A stretch of DNA of 37,226 nucleotides from Novosphingobium sp. SCN 66-18. GTDB taxonomy: Bacteria > Pseudomonadota > Alphaproteobacteria > Sphingomonadales > Sphingomonadaceae. Where the stretch lies: NCBI GenBank assembly GCA_001725355.1, contig MEGD01000053.1:1-37226 (forward strand), given 5' to 3'. The notes under the pieces were generated by a model. That model did no database searches. It saw only the letters and a program-made list of their open reading frames with translations, and was not told where the DNA came from. This document shows, one piece after another, positions 22,278 to 31,400 of this stretch (position 1 is the stretch's first letter; the number at the start of each line of letters is the position of its first letter). The position numbers and the translations under genes are program-made.

Positions 22278-24605
22278 ATGCACTCCATTGCATCCGTCAG
22301 GTCGTCGAGCGGGGCTGCCGCCTATTTCGCCAACGACAACTACTACACCGAGCAGGAACACGCGGAGGCTGGGGTCTGGGGCGGCGAAGGTGCGCGCGAC
22401 CTAGGCCTCTCGGGCCAGGTCGAGAAGAGCGCGTTCGAGGCGATCCTCAATGGGCACCTGCCCGATGGCGAGATGGTCGGGCAGGTCGAGGGCCGGCGCC
22501 TGGGTCTCGACCTCACCTTCTCGATGCCGAAGTCCGCCTCGATCCTGGCGCTGGTCAGCGGCGACAAGCGGATCCTCGATGCGCATCTGGCCGCCGTCAA
22601 ATCGACGATGTCGCAACTCGTCGAGAAGCAGTTTGCCGAGAGCCGCAATTACGACCGCTCGCGCAGCGGCGAGCCGCAAAAGACCGGCAACCTCGTCTAT
22701 GCGCTGTTCGCCCATGACACGAGCCGTGCGCTCGATCCGCAGGGCCATATCCACGCCGTCGTCGCCAACCTGACCCGCGATCCCAAGGGGACATGGAAGG
22801 CGCTGTGGAATGGCGAAATCTGGAAGAACAACACGACGATCGGCCAGTTCTACCACGCCGCCTTTCGCGCCCAGTTGCAGAAGCTCGGCTACGAGACCGA
22901 AGCGGCCGGAAAGCATGGCTCGTTCGAGATCAAGGGCGTGCCAAGCGAGGTGATCAAGGCGTTCTCGACGCGCACCACCGAGATCGAGGCGAAGATCGCG
23001 GAGACGGGCGCAACGCGGCTCGAAACCAAGAAGCAGATCACGCTCTACACCCGCGACCCCAAGCTGGCCGTCGAGGACCGCGGTGCGCTGACCGAAAGTT
23101 GGCAGCAGCGTGCGCAGGAGCTCGGCTTTGACGGGAAATCACTTGTCGCTGAGGCACGTGAACGTGCCGACTTGCAGGCACGTCCAACCTTCCGCGAAAC
23201 CGCGACCGCCGCGCTTGGCGAAGTGTCGACCCGGATCGGCGCTGCGCTTCGCACGCCGAGCCCGCTGGCGGCCAGCGGCGCGGCGGCCCTGTTCCTCCCC
23301 GCCGGCACGATCAAGGCGCAGCACGCGACCGCCTCGGCGATCCGCCACCTGTCCGAGCGCGAGGCGGCGTTCTCGCCAGCAGCCATCCTCAGCGCTGCGC
23401 TGGGCTTCCAGATCAAGGGTCTTGAGGGCGGAGCCGTGGTCGAACGAATTGGCGAACTTATTCGCGAGGGCCATCTGATCCCCGGCAAGTCGGAGCGGCT
23501 CGACGGGCACTTCGATCTGGTGACGACGCCGGTGGCGCTCGCGATGGAACAACAGATTCTGGACCGCATCGATGCAGGTGCCGGACAGGGCCGCTCGTTC
23601 ATGCCGCCCGAGCAGGCTATGGCGCGGCTGCAGGATGCGGCGCGCGAACTCGGCCAGGCGCGCGCCGGGGTCGATACATGGCAGCTCAACGAGGGGCAGC
23701 TCGCAGCCGGCGTCGCGATCCTCTCCGGCACCGATCGCTTTCTCAATGTCCAGGGCGTGGCGGGCGCGGGCAAGTCGACGCTGCTCGGCGCGCTCGACAA
23801 GGTCCTGAGTGATGAAGGCGTCAAGCTCGTCGGGCTTGCCTTCCAGAACAAGATGGTAGCGGACCTGCGCGGCGGGGGCGGCCAGGGCATGTCGGCGGAG
23901 CAGATGCGCGAGGCGGGGATCGAGGCTTACACGATCGCCAAGTTCCTCAACACCTATGGCGGGGCTGCGGCTGCGGGATCGGGCGAGCGCTTCGAGGCTG
24001 CCAAGGCGGCGCTCGCCAATACGGTCATCATCACCGACGAAAGCTCGATGGTCTCCTCGTGCGACATGCTGCGGCTGACCGCGCTCGCCGAGCAGCTCGA
24101 TCTCGCCAAGGCGCCCTTCATGGGCGACCGCCAGCAATTGTCGGCGATCGAACAGGGCAAGATGTTCGCCGTCAGCCAGGCCGCGGGGCAAGAAACCGTG
24201 CGGATGGACGAAAACATTCGCCAGAAAAACTCGCCCCTGCTGCTTGCTGTCGCCGGGCTCTCGAACGAGGGCCATGCGAGCCTCGCGCTCGACCTTCTTG
24301 CTGCGCACGGCCGCGTCATCGAAGCGGGCCCCGATCACGTCGCCCGCGCCGCCGAGCTATGGCTGTCGCTCAGTCCCGACAAGCGCGAGGCGACCGCTAT
24401 CTTCACCGCCGGGCGCGATGACCGCGCCGAGATTAATGCGCGCGTCCAGGCAGGATTGCTCAAGGAAGGTACGCTCACCGGGCCAGGCCTCACCCTCACC
24501 ACCCTGCAGAGCGCCAACACCACGCGCGAGGAGCTTCGCTTCGCCTCGACCTACCGGGTGGGCCAGGTGCTCGACGCGCGGATGGACGTGCGCCGGGGAG
24601 TATGA
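22278..24605 (+). CDS. traI: MobF relaxase-helicase TraI, N-terminal 775 aa (frame broken)
   Basis: The N-terminal relaxase domain has the tyrosine pair Y22-Y23 (NDNYYTEQE) and the metal-binding His set around GHIHAVV (H157, H159). A SF1 helicase follows: Walker A GVAGAGKST (493-501), motif II ITDESSMVSS and ENIRQ. ATG 22278 lies 4 nt after the traD stop. It nicks oriT, stays on the 5' end and unwinds DNA. The frame ends early at TGA 24603-24605; the missing helicase end continues in another frame. As read, the product lacks the last helicase motifs. Confidence 0.9.
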   Translation: MHSIASVRSSSGAAAYFANDNYYTEQEHAEAGVWGGEGARDLGLSGQVEKSAFEAILNGHLPDGEMVGQVEGRRLGLDLTFSMPKSASILALVSGDKRILDAHLAAVKSTMSQLVEKQFAESRNYDRSRSGEPQKTGNLVYALFAHDTSRALDPQGHIHAVVANLTRDPKGTWKALWNGEIWKNNTTIGQFYHAAFRAQLQKLGYETEAAGKHGSFEIKGVPSEVIKAFSTRTTEIEAKIAETGATRLETKKQITLYTRDPKLAVEDRGALTESWQQRAQELGFDGKSLVAEARERADLQARPTFRETATAALGEVSTRIGAALRTPSPLAASGAAALFLPAGTIKAQHATASAIRHLSEREAAFSPAAILSAALGFQIKGLEGGAVVERIGELIREGHLIPGKSERLDGHFDLVTTPVALAMEQQILDRIDAGAGQGRSFMPPEQAMARLQDAARELGQARAGVDTWQLNEGQLAAGVAILSGTDRFLNVQGVAGAGKSTLLGALDKVLSDEGVKLVGLAFQNKMVADLRGGGGQGMSAEQMREAGIEAYTIAKFLNTYGGAAAAGSGERFEAAKAALANTVIITDESSMVSSCDMLRLTALAEQLDLAKAPFMGDRQQLSAIEQGKMFAVSQAAGQETVRMDENIRQKNSPLLLAVAGLSNEGHASLALDLLAAHGRVIEAGPDHVARAAELWLSLSPDKREATAIFTAGRDDRAEINARVQAGLLKEGTLTGPGLTLTTLQSANTTREELRFASTYRVGQVLDARMDVRRGV

Positions 24606-25302
24606 GGTCCGCGAGATCCGCAAGGACGGCAAGGTCGTGCTCGAGGCCGGGGGACGGCGCGAGGTCATCGACCCTGACCGGCTAGACCCCGATCATCGCT
24701 TCGACCGGATCGGGCTCTACGAGCAGAGAGAGCTCAAGATCCATGACGGCGAGACCGTGTTCTGGCGCGACAAGGATGGGGCCCGCGACATCGCCAAGTC
24801 GACCTACGCGACGGTGCTCGAGGCCCGGCCCGAAGGCGTGCGGGTGGAACTGGCCGACAAGCGGCGACTTGTGCTCGCGCCGGGCGATCCGATGCTGCGC
24901 CGGCTCGACCTCGGCTATGCGCTCAATGCCCACATGGCGCAGGGCATGACGAAACCGGAAGCGATCGAGGTCATCGCCTCGTCGCAGCGCAATCTCGCGA
25001 CCCAGCGCACGCAGAATGTACTCAACACCCGTGCGACCGACGACATGATGGTCGTCACCAACAATCTCGAGGGCCTGAAGCAGCAGCTTGACCGGACGCC
25101 TGGGAACAAGACCTCCGCGCTCGAGGTGATCGGCAAAGTCGACGTCGAACCCCGCCATCACAATCCGGTCGATGCGCGGCAGTTGCCCGAACTGAAGATG
25201 AGCCCCGAGCTCCGGGCCAAGCTCGATGCGGTGCTGGGAAAGGTCCCCGAACCTCCGGTGCGCCAACTCCGCCCGGAAAAGTCGCTGGGGCTGGACCTGT
25301 GA
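24601..25302 (+). pseudogene. traI: C-terminal part of TraI in shifted frame (233 aa)
   Basis: Directly after the premature stop a different frame reads YEVREIRKDGKVVLEAGGR, then GYALNAHMAQGMTKPEAIEV, which is the late helicase motif block (usually YALTxHKAQG) expected in TraI, and runs to TGA 25300-25302. Deleting one base in CGGGG (24594-24598) would join the two parts into about 1008 residues, the usual size of this relaxase type. No good start codon lies at the junction, so it is not an independent gene. Real mutation, programmed frameshift or sequencing error cannot be told apart here. Confidence 0.8.
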
Positions 25303-25559
25303 GGTCCCTCCCCGCCCTCGCCCCGGCCGCGGCAGCCCAGGTGTTCGACCGCGCGCATTCCACGCTCGTCTGGCTGGCCGTGCTCGCCTTTGTGCTGCCC
25401 GAGCCTGCGGCCCGGGGCCTGGTTATCCTGGCAATGGTCGCGGTCGCGCTGGCCGCAGCGGCGGTCGCGTTCCTCGCGCCGGCCGCGCCTGATCCAAAGC
25501 CCGATCCCGATCCCGAACCGCCCGCCTGCGAACCGATGGAGAGCGACCATGGCCTATGA
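25299..25559 (+). CDS. Small two-helix membrane protein (86 aa)
   Basis: GTG 25299 overlaps the TraI-frame stop (GTGA). Two hydrophobic helices, about residues 23-37 (LVWLAVLAFVLPEPA) and 40-62, are followed by a proline/aspartate-rich tail (PDPKPDPDPEPP). Small membrane proteins in this place are frequent in sphingomonad transfer regions, but I do not recognise a family. It overlaps the next gene by 11 bp, so it is translated within the traD-traI transcript. Confidence 0.62.
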   Translation: MRSLPALAPAAAAQVFDRAHSTLVWLAVLAFVLPEPAARGLVILAMVAVALAAAAVAFLAPAAPDPKPDPDPEPPACEPMESDHGL

Positions 25560-25752
25560 ACACGAGGAAGTCGGCGACTTTGCGAGCGAGCGCGATGCCC
25601 AGGATTGGGCGGAACGCAACAACATCGATCCCCAGGATCTCCACTTCCGCGCTCGCGGAAGGCGGGGCGTCACCCTGAGCGTGCGCCGGTCGGCGCTCGG
25701 GGACTCGTCGCGCGGCGACCTCTCATATGGCCGCCGGACCGGCTTTTTCTGA
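25549..25752 (+). CDS. Small hypothetical protein (67 aa)
   Basis: ATG 25549 overlaps the previous gene by 11 bp. The 67-residue product begins with an acidic part (EHEEVGDFASERDAQDWAE) and ends basic and glycine-rich (RRSALGDSSRGDLSYGRRTG). The first 45 residues could form a small alpha/beta unit. No family recognised. Confidence 0.6.
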   Translation: MAYEHEEVGDFASERDAQDWAERNNIDPQDLHFRARGRRGVTLSVRRSALGDSSRGDLSYGRRTGFF

Positions 25753-25769
25753 AAACAAGGAGTCTAGCC

Positions 25770-26114
25770 ATGAAACGATATGCCTATCTGCTCGCCCCGC
25801 TGCTTGCGGCGGCCGCCACCCCTGCCCTCGCTGCCGAACCCGCTTCCAGAGCGTCCGCGGCGGCAACCTTGATCCAGGGCCAGCTCGAGAGCCGGGCCAG
25901 CCCCGAACAGACCAGGGTAACCTTCGCCCGCCTGCGCGAAGCGCTCGAGGCGCGCAAGCAGGCGCTCAAGGATGCCGCTGCCCGTGCCCATCAGGACGCC
26001 GATGGCCTCTGTTCGGATTGCCCGGAGAAGGCGGCTACCACCCATCCTCATTCCGCCAGCGAAGAGCGCAAGGCCGACTGCATCCACTGCGTCGAGCAGG
26101 CCATCTACGCCTGA
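25770..26114 (+). CDS. Secreted small protein with CxxC pairs (114 aa)
   Basis: A clear signal peptide (MKRYAYLLAPLLAAAATPALAA) is followed by a helical mid part (TFARLREALEARKQALKDAA) and a C-terminus with two close Cys pairs (CSDC and CIHC). AGGAG lies before ATG 25770. The cysteines could form disulfides or bind a metal in the periplasm. It ends the traD-traI transcript; no known Tra protein matches. Confidence 0.68.
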   Translation: MKRYAYLLAPLLAAAATPALAAEPASRASAAATLIQGQLESRASPEQTRVTFARLREALEARKQALKDAAARAHQDADGLCSDCPEKAATTHPHSASEERKADCIHCVEQAIYA

Positions 26115-26174
26115 TCGGAATGTCGGCGCGGTCCGGGTTACCTCCCACCGGACCGCGCCGGCCCGACACGGTCT

Positions 26175-26299
26175 CTGCAATTGCAAACGCGACAAGCACT
26201 TGTCTTGTTGCAGTTGCGGCATGGTCTTTTAAGGGCGCTTACCTAACTCGCTCCATTATAGAGCCAATTCGGCAAATTTAACTCGCCGAAATATTGACA
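26175..26299. promoter_or_regulatory. Promoter/operator region with nested inverted repeats
   Basis: CTGCAA/TTGCAG (26175-26180, 26208-26213) encloses GACAAG-CA-CTTGTC (26191-26204). Further on TTCGGC/GCCGAA flank an 11-bp spacer (about 26267-26289), then a consensus TTGACA (26294-26299) without a good -10. On the minus strand TATAAT lies near 26255. The area is clearly more AT-rich than its neighbours. Binding sites for the nearby GntR-type regulators are possible. Confidence 0.4.
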
Positions 26300-26351
26300 G
26301 AATGTCTTTATTGAACAATCGTTTGCGTTCTTGGCTTCGGGGGCGGCTTTG

Positions 26352-26546
26352 ATGCGTATGCAGCGACTTCTGATCGATGGAAGTACGCTCGACCTGATCG
26401 TCTCCGACGGCAATGATTTTCTCAATGTTCTGAATGCCGCCGGGCTGCTCCAGTCCGCCAATCTGATGATGGCGGTACTTCAGCAACTCGAGATAGACCG
26501 CTCGAGATTGTTCGCAGACGACCAGCCTGCCGCACCAACTAACTAG
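26352..26546 (+). CDS. Small hypothetical protein (64 aa)
   Basis: ATG 26352 gives MRMQRLLIDGSTLDLIVSDG, then NDFLNVLNAAGLLQSANLMM and an acidic end. Compact alpha/beta appearance, no known family. It is preceded by an AT-rich promoter-like region and converges on the GntR gene, with the two stop codons overlapping. A TTG further upstream is possible. Confidence 0.5.
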   Translation: MRMQRLLIDGSTLDLIVSDGNDFLNVLNAAGLLQSANLMMAVLQQLEIDRSRLFADDQPAAPTN

Positions 26547-27361
26547 CCCTGGCCCATGTTCCGCGCAGGAACGCCGAAGGGGATGAGCCGCCCGTCCGCG
26601 CCGGCCTCGCGCGTCCCCTGTCCGTAGCGGCGGCCATCGATCACCAAGGTCGGCGCAAGGCGGGCGACCGCGGCAACCTCGCCTTCGTGCGATCCCATCC
26701 CGGCGATCGCGGCAAGCACCGCCTCGCGGGCCGAGTAGATGTCTTCGCGCATCAGCAGGCGCGCCATTGAGGCCGAGCGCTCGGCAATGGCGGCCGCGAT
26801 CTTCTGGTGCATCCGGAACGACTGCTCGGCATCCTCGGCGCGCTGCGACCAGGCGATCCGGCGGTGAAGCGCGTTGGGCAGCGCCATCCGCGCCATCTCG
26901 GCGACCTGCGGGATGCGCGACATGCGCATGACCTCGATGTGGAAGCGCAGGTTCTCGTGGATGACGCGCTCGAGGTCTTCGGGGCTGTCAGGCGCCGCCT
27001 CGCAGGCCTCGGCTGCGAGCGCCCCCAACAGCGAAATCTCGGCCGCACTGGCGCGTGTCGCTGCCCGCGAAGCGGCGTGTCCCTCAAGGTTGGCGCGCAT
27101 TTCGAAGAGATCCTCGACCTCTTCGGCTCCCCAGGTGCGCACCGTGAACTCGCTGCGTGACTGCCGGGTCAGGTAGCCCTCAAAGGCCAGTGCATTGAGG
27201 ACTTCGGCAACGGCGGCAGGGCGGCATTCGTAAAGCTCGCCCAGCTCGCCCTTGGGGATGATCTGGCCCGGCAGATAGCGCGCCGACAGCACCCCGAACC
27301 TGAGTTCGAGGAACATGCGTTCGGCAAGTGAATGCGCCTTGGCCAAGTGACGAGCCCCCAT
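26543..27361 (-). CDS. GntR family regulator with FCD ligand-binding domain (272 aa)
   Basis: Residues about 10-75 are a GntR-type winged helix (FGVLSARYLPGQIIPKGELG and VLNALAFEGYLTRQSRSEFT). Residues 85-215 form the helical FCD domain (LFEMRANLEGHAASRAATRA, ENLRFHIEVMRMSRIPQVAE). FCD regulators sense small carboxylates or similar ligands. ATG 27361 is chosen since the longer upstream frame reads as non-protein. The last about 50 residues are an extra tail. It is divergent from a second FCD-type gene, an unusual arrangement inside a transfer region. Confidence 0.82.
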   Translation of the reverse strand: MGARHLAKAHSLAERMFLELRFGVLSARYLPGQIIPKGELGELYECRPAAVAEVLNALAFEGYLTRQSRSEFTVRTWGAEEVEDLFEMRANLEGHAASRAATRASAAEISLLGALAAEACEAAPDSPEDLERVIHENLRFHIEVMRMSRIPQVAEMARMALPNALHRRIAWSQRAEDAEQSFRMHQKIAAAIAERSASMARLLMREDIYSAREAVLAAIAGMGSHEGEVAAVARLAPTLVIDGRRYGQGTREAGADGRLIPFGVPARNMGQG

Positions 27362-27477
27362 GGGCGAGTTCTGGCCCGCCGCGTAATTTGCCCTTCCATA
27401 GCACAGGACCGATTTGATTTCCGAATCCTGCCGCTTCCGATTATCCCGTTTTTGGCAAGAGGGAGTAGTTCGCGGCC

Positions 27478-28167
27478 TTGGGAACGCAGACGAAATTGGA
27501 AGGTGTACGAACAATTGCGTGTCCGGCGCGGCACGTCTTTGCGCTGCTTCGCGAGCCCCACAAACGCCGCCGTTTCGACAGTCCCTCCGATATCCCTGGC
27601 CTCAGCACGCTCACGGCGGACAGCGCCGAGCACTTCGCGCAGGAACTCGTCGACCTTGGCCTTCTCACCCGCGATCATGGCCGCTACTCGATCAACGACT
27701 GGTCCATCGAGCGGATTGTCGAGCACCTCGATCTTGCCGGCGCAATCCAGGCCATGGCCGCGGCGCAGGTCGCGGGCGTGGCGGCGAGCGCGGACTTCAC
27801 CCACCTCGAGCGGCTGAACGGCGTGCTGCGGGGCATGGACGACCGCGATCCGGGCAACCTCCTCGCTGGTGCCTATATCGACTATCAATGGCACCTTGAG
27901 CTGGTACGGATCAGCGGCAATCGTGCGGCTCTGGCCGCCTATGCAAAGGCGATCCCGCCTGCGGTGTGGATTGCGGGAGCGAACTACTTCCAGCTTGAGG
28001 AAGCGCGCAGTTCGCTGACCGAGCACGAACGGCTCGTGGCCTACATGAAGGCCGGCGACACGCTCAGGGCGCGCGACGCAGTGGCATTCCATTTCGAGGA
28101 AGCGGCATCCCAGATCCGGCGGGCCGGGGCAGCGCGGATCGAGAGCTATCCCGCCGGCGCTTCCTGA
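27478..28167 (+). CDS. GntR/FCD-like regulator, divergent partner (229 aa)
   Basis: The C-terminal about 140 residues have the FCD pattern (IERIVEHLDLAGAIQAMAAA, AYIDYQWHLELVRISGNRAA, LTEHERLVAYMKAGDTLRAR, AVAFHFEEAA). The N-terminal part is a less typical winged helix (AEHFAQELVDLGLLTRDHGR). An in-frame TAG at 27466 leaves TTG 27478 (or TTG 27496) as start, with GAGGGAG upstream. The weak start and diverged HTH may mean an altered DNA specificity. It shares a 116-bp control region with the other GntR gene. Confidence 0.7.
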   Translation: MGTQTKLEGVRTIACPARHVFALLREPHKRRRFDSPSDIPGLSTLTADSAEHFAQELVDLGLLTRDHGRYSINDWSIERIVEHLDLAGAIQAMAAAQVAGVAASADFTHLERLNGVLRGMDDRDPGNLLAGAYIDYQWHLELVRISGNRAALAAYAKAIPPAVWIAGANYFQLEEARSSLTEHERLVAYMKAGDTLRARDAVAFHFEEAASQIRRAGAARIESYPAGAS

Positions 28168-28171
28168 CCTC

Positions 28172-28188
28172 CAGCGCTTGCCGCGCTG
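28172..28188 (+). terminator. Weak hairpin after the FCD-like gene
   Basis: CAGCGC-TTGCC-GCGCTG immediately follows the stop at 28167. There is no T-run on this strand, so it is a doubtful terminator. Confidence 0.25.
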
Positions 28189-28240
28189 CGAAAGAAGAGA
28201 GGGTGTCGATAGGTTGCGGGGGCTCCAATTGTTCCTGGCA

Positions 28241-28276
28241 CATGATTGAAAAACCAGTCCGTTCGGGGTAATCATG
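28241..28276. promoter_or_regulatory. CATGATT/AATCATG inverted repeat
   Basis: A 7-bp inverted repeat (28241-28247, 28270-28276) lies 22 bp before the start of the small membrane protein gene at 28298. It is a candidate operator. Confidence 0.3.
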
Positions 28277-28297
28277 GTCAGGACGAGGAGACCCTCG

Positions 28298-28495
28298 ATG
28301 GGCCATGATCGCTACGGACTGGATGGAATGCCGATTTCGTGTCGCGGCGCGGACTGCGATCCGGTCACGGGTATTCAATTCCCCCAGTATGGTAAGGGTG
28401 ATGCGGCAGGTATCCCGCATTTGCGACTGGTACTTGCCGTCATGATGACCTTGTTCGTGGCCATCTTCATTTGGCAGTCCAACATTTTCGGGTGA
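28298..28495 (+). CDS. Small single-pass membrane protein (65 aa)
   Basis: ATG 28298 has GAGGAG 7 nt upstream and is preferred over ATG 28274. The 65-residue product has a polar N-terminus (MGHDRYGLDGMPISCRGADC) with two cysteines and one C-terminal membrane helix (LRLVLAVMMTLFVAIFIW). It converges on traG with a 4-bp gap. No family recognised; an entry-exclusion or membrane accessory role would fit the location but is a guess. Confidence 0.58.
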   Translation: MGHDRYGLDGMPISCRGADCDPVTGIQFPQYGKGDAAGIPHLRLVLAVMMTLFVAIFIWQSNIFG

Positions 28496-28499
28496 ACTT

Positions 28500-31400
28500 C
28501 TAGCTCCGACGTTTCGCAACGTGGAGGTGGTCCCTGGCAGGATCGTCAGGGAACCGCTCGAAGTCGACAGCATAGGCGCTTCCGAGACGACTCTGGACCT
28601 TGGCCGCCCATTGCTCGCCCTGCTCGTTCGAGATGTAGTTGCCGCGAAAATCGAGCGCGCGATCGTCGTAATGGGCTGACCCCGCCTTGTGCTGGGTGCT
28701 GTCGTTACCCGACGTCACCACGGGCGTGGGCAGGCCAAGCGACCGCGCTTCTTCGGCGACCACGCCCATAGCCGGCACGAGCGCCCCATCCATGTGACCG
28801 AGGCGCGCGCCGGGTTTGACCTTGATGCCAAGGTCCTTGGCGAGGGCCGCGCCGTCGACCGGTCCATCAGGAACAGCCATGAGTGTTCCCCCTTCGAGCG
28901 GCGAGGGCACAAGCGCGGGGGCAACCGTCCCCGACGGCAGGCGCGGCGTCCCCGGCATGCCAAGATCGCCGTTCGAGCCCAGTGTCCCTGTCCCGGCAAT
29001 TCCGGCGACGTCGCTGAGCTCATTAATGCGGTGGGCGCGCAGATCGCCCATCAGATCGTCCATGATGAAGGCAATGGCCTGGTCGCGGCGTGAGACGTCG
29101 CGGTAGTCGAGCCGCGGGTTGGACAGGTCCGGCAGGTGCCATTCGGGATGCTCGCGCTGGAGCGTCTCGTAACGGTCCTGGATGAGGTTCGACATGTCGC
29201 TCGAGATCTGGAAACCATGGCTCTCAGCGTAACTTGCCTCCGACATCATCCGGCTGCCGATCTCGCGGTAGCGCGCGGCAGCCGCCCGCCGTTCCTCGGC
29301 TTCCGACGTGCGCCAGTCGGTTCCATCGGTGCTGGTGCGCGAGCGCGAATGGTCGGTGTAATCGGAGCTCTGATTGTAGGTGCCCGAGGACTGGACATCG
29401 CCGCTCGAGCCGCTGACAACCACGCGGTTGCTGGTCTCGTCCGACTTGTCAGTCCCCCGAGTGGTCTGGTTGGTTGCAGATCGCTCCGATCCAGTACGAG
29501 CGTCGTCTCCCCACTCCTTGCGCCCGTAAAGGGAGCCTTGCAGCGTGGCCGATGCTCCACTCCCTGCAATATCCTTGCCGGGCGTCCCAATTGTGCCTGA
29601 TCCCGTGAGGCTCGCGGAAGACCCGAATGTGCGGTTTGCAAAGTCGCCAGAGCTTCGGCTGTTCCCCTCGCGCAGGATCAGGTCGTTGTTGGTGACCTCG
29701 CGGGTCGAGCTGCCCGAAGCCCCCTCGACCACCAGGTTGCCCCCGACATTGTGTGTGTCCGAGGCCCGCGAGCCGCTCTCGCGGCGCGACCCCGATACGT
29801 CGCTGGTCGCGGTGACCGCGCTGCCGAACCGACCCTTCGAACTGGTCCAGCTGGTCGAGGTACCATTCTCGATCTTGTCGGCCTCGTTCATGTACCACTG
29901 ACCCTGCGAGCGCAGGTCCGTGGCGTAGCCCCGCGTCATGGTCGGTTTGAACGGCAGCTGCGATATCGCGGCATTGGTGTCGATCACCGTGTGGCCCGAG
30001 CCATATTCGTTGAACATTCGCCCATCGGCTTCGCGGAAGCCCGAATGCGCGCTGCCTGCGAGCAGGTTCGGCGCCGTGTTCCACTGCGACATCTGGCGGT
30101 TGTCGGCATTGAGATTGCCGTAGCTGACGTCGGCATAAGCGTAGTTGCCGGTGGTCCGCTCGAGCGCGGCGGCATCCGAGCCGGCCTGGACTGGCGCGAG
30201 CATAGAGCCGAGATTGTTTGCGACCGACATGGTGCCGCGCATCACCATCAGCGCCAGCACTGGCACCGACATCATCAGGAACCCCGCCATGGTAGCGACG
30301 TCCTGGTTGACCGCATCGATCCCCGCCCAATTGGCGAGGTTCACGCTGCCGGCGGCAAGGGCGTTGGTCTGGCTGGCGAGCCGGTCCATGATGAACGAGT
30401 GGATGAGGACGTAGATCGGCCCCCAAGCCGACAAGTAGAAGAACCCCGAGAAGTACCCCTTCAGCGTCGCAATTCCCGTGCGCGGGAAGAGCAGCAGCGG
30501 AAAGACGATCGGGAACAGCGCGTAGAACACCACGGTCAGCACGACGCCAAGCACCGGTATCCAGATCAGCCCCTGCTCGGCCGCGGTCGTCATCGCATTA
30601 CGGGTCTGGGTGTCCGCGCGCTGGAGCGCGAAGGAATCCGCGTCAGCATTACCAAAATCGAGCTGCGCGGCCTCGAAGGCATCGACCATGCTCTTCTGCT
30701 TGAAGAACTGGTTCCGGGTCATCGCCGTGCCGGTCAGGAGCTGCGAGACCACCGGTACATCGGCAGCGAGCTTGGCCCCAGCGGCGGCCTGGGTGAGCTT
30801 GGGATACATGGTGTGGGCAAAGGGCAGTGCGTAGGCGTTGATCTCAGCATCCCACTGGTTGTTGATCAGCGTCCACGCCTCGGCACAGGTCTTGCCCTCG
30901 ATATCGACGGTGCCCGCGCCGGTGTCGGTCAGGTACTTCATCCCGCGGTTGGTCGCGGCGTTGTTGCCGAGTTCGGCCCAGAGATCGGGCGCTTCGCTGA
31001 GCAGCTTCAGGCTCTTGGTGCCGAGGAGGATGTCATAATAGGCGCATTGCTTGAGGTAGCCGTCGACGTTCGCCTTGAAGACCGGATCGCGGATCTCGAA
31101 GCCGCGGACCTTGTCCCACATGCGCGCGCCATAAACGAAACCGCCGGTCGAGTAATTGAGCGCGGCGGGCATGACAAAGACGGTCTCGGCGGTGCGGGTG
31201 AGGTAATCGCTGACCTGGCTGGTAAACGAGGCCATTGCGGCAAGGCCGATGGGCACATTGGCAACGGTGGCAGGCGCGAGCCCCGGATTGATGCGGTCGG
31301 TGACCTTCACGGTCACGGTCGGGACCATCAGCACGAGATAGATGAGCGTCGACTGGATGAACCAGCGAAACCAGGCGCGCCAATCGAGATCCATGGCGGT

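Noticed and set aside
19988-24338. Long minus-strand frames opposite traD and traI
   Set aside because: They mirror confidently identified genes and show no domain or ribosome site.
24244-25302. Independent gene of 352 codons overlapping traI
   Set aside because: Its first 119 codons are antiframe to conserved helicase motifs; only the part after 24601 carries TraI homology, so it is the shifted end of traI.
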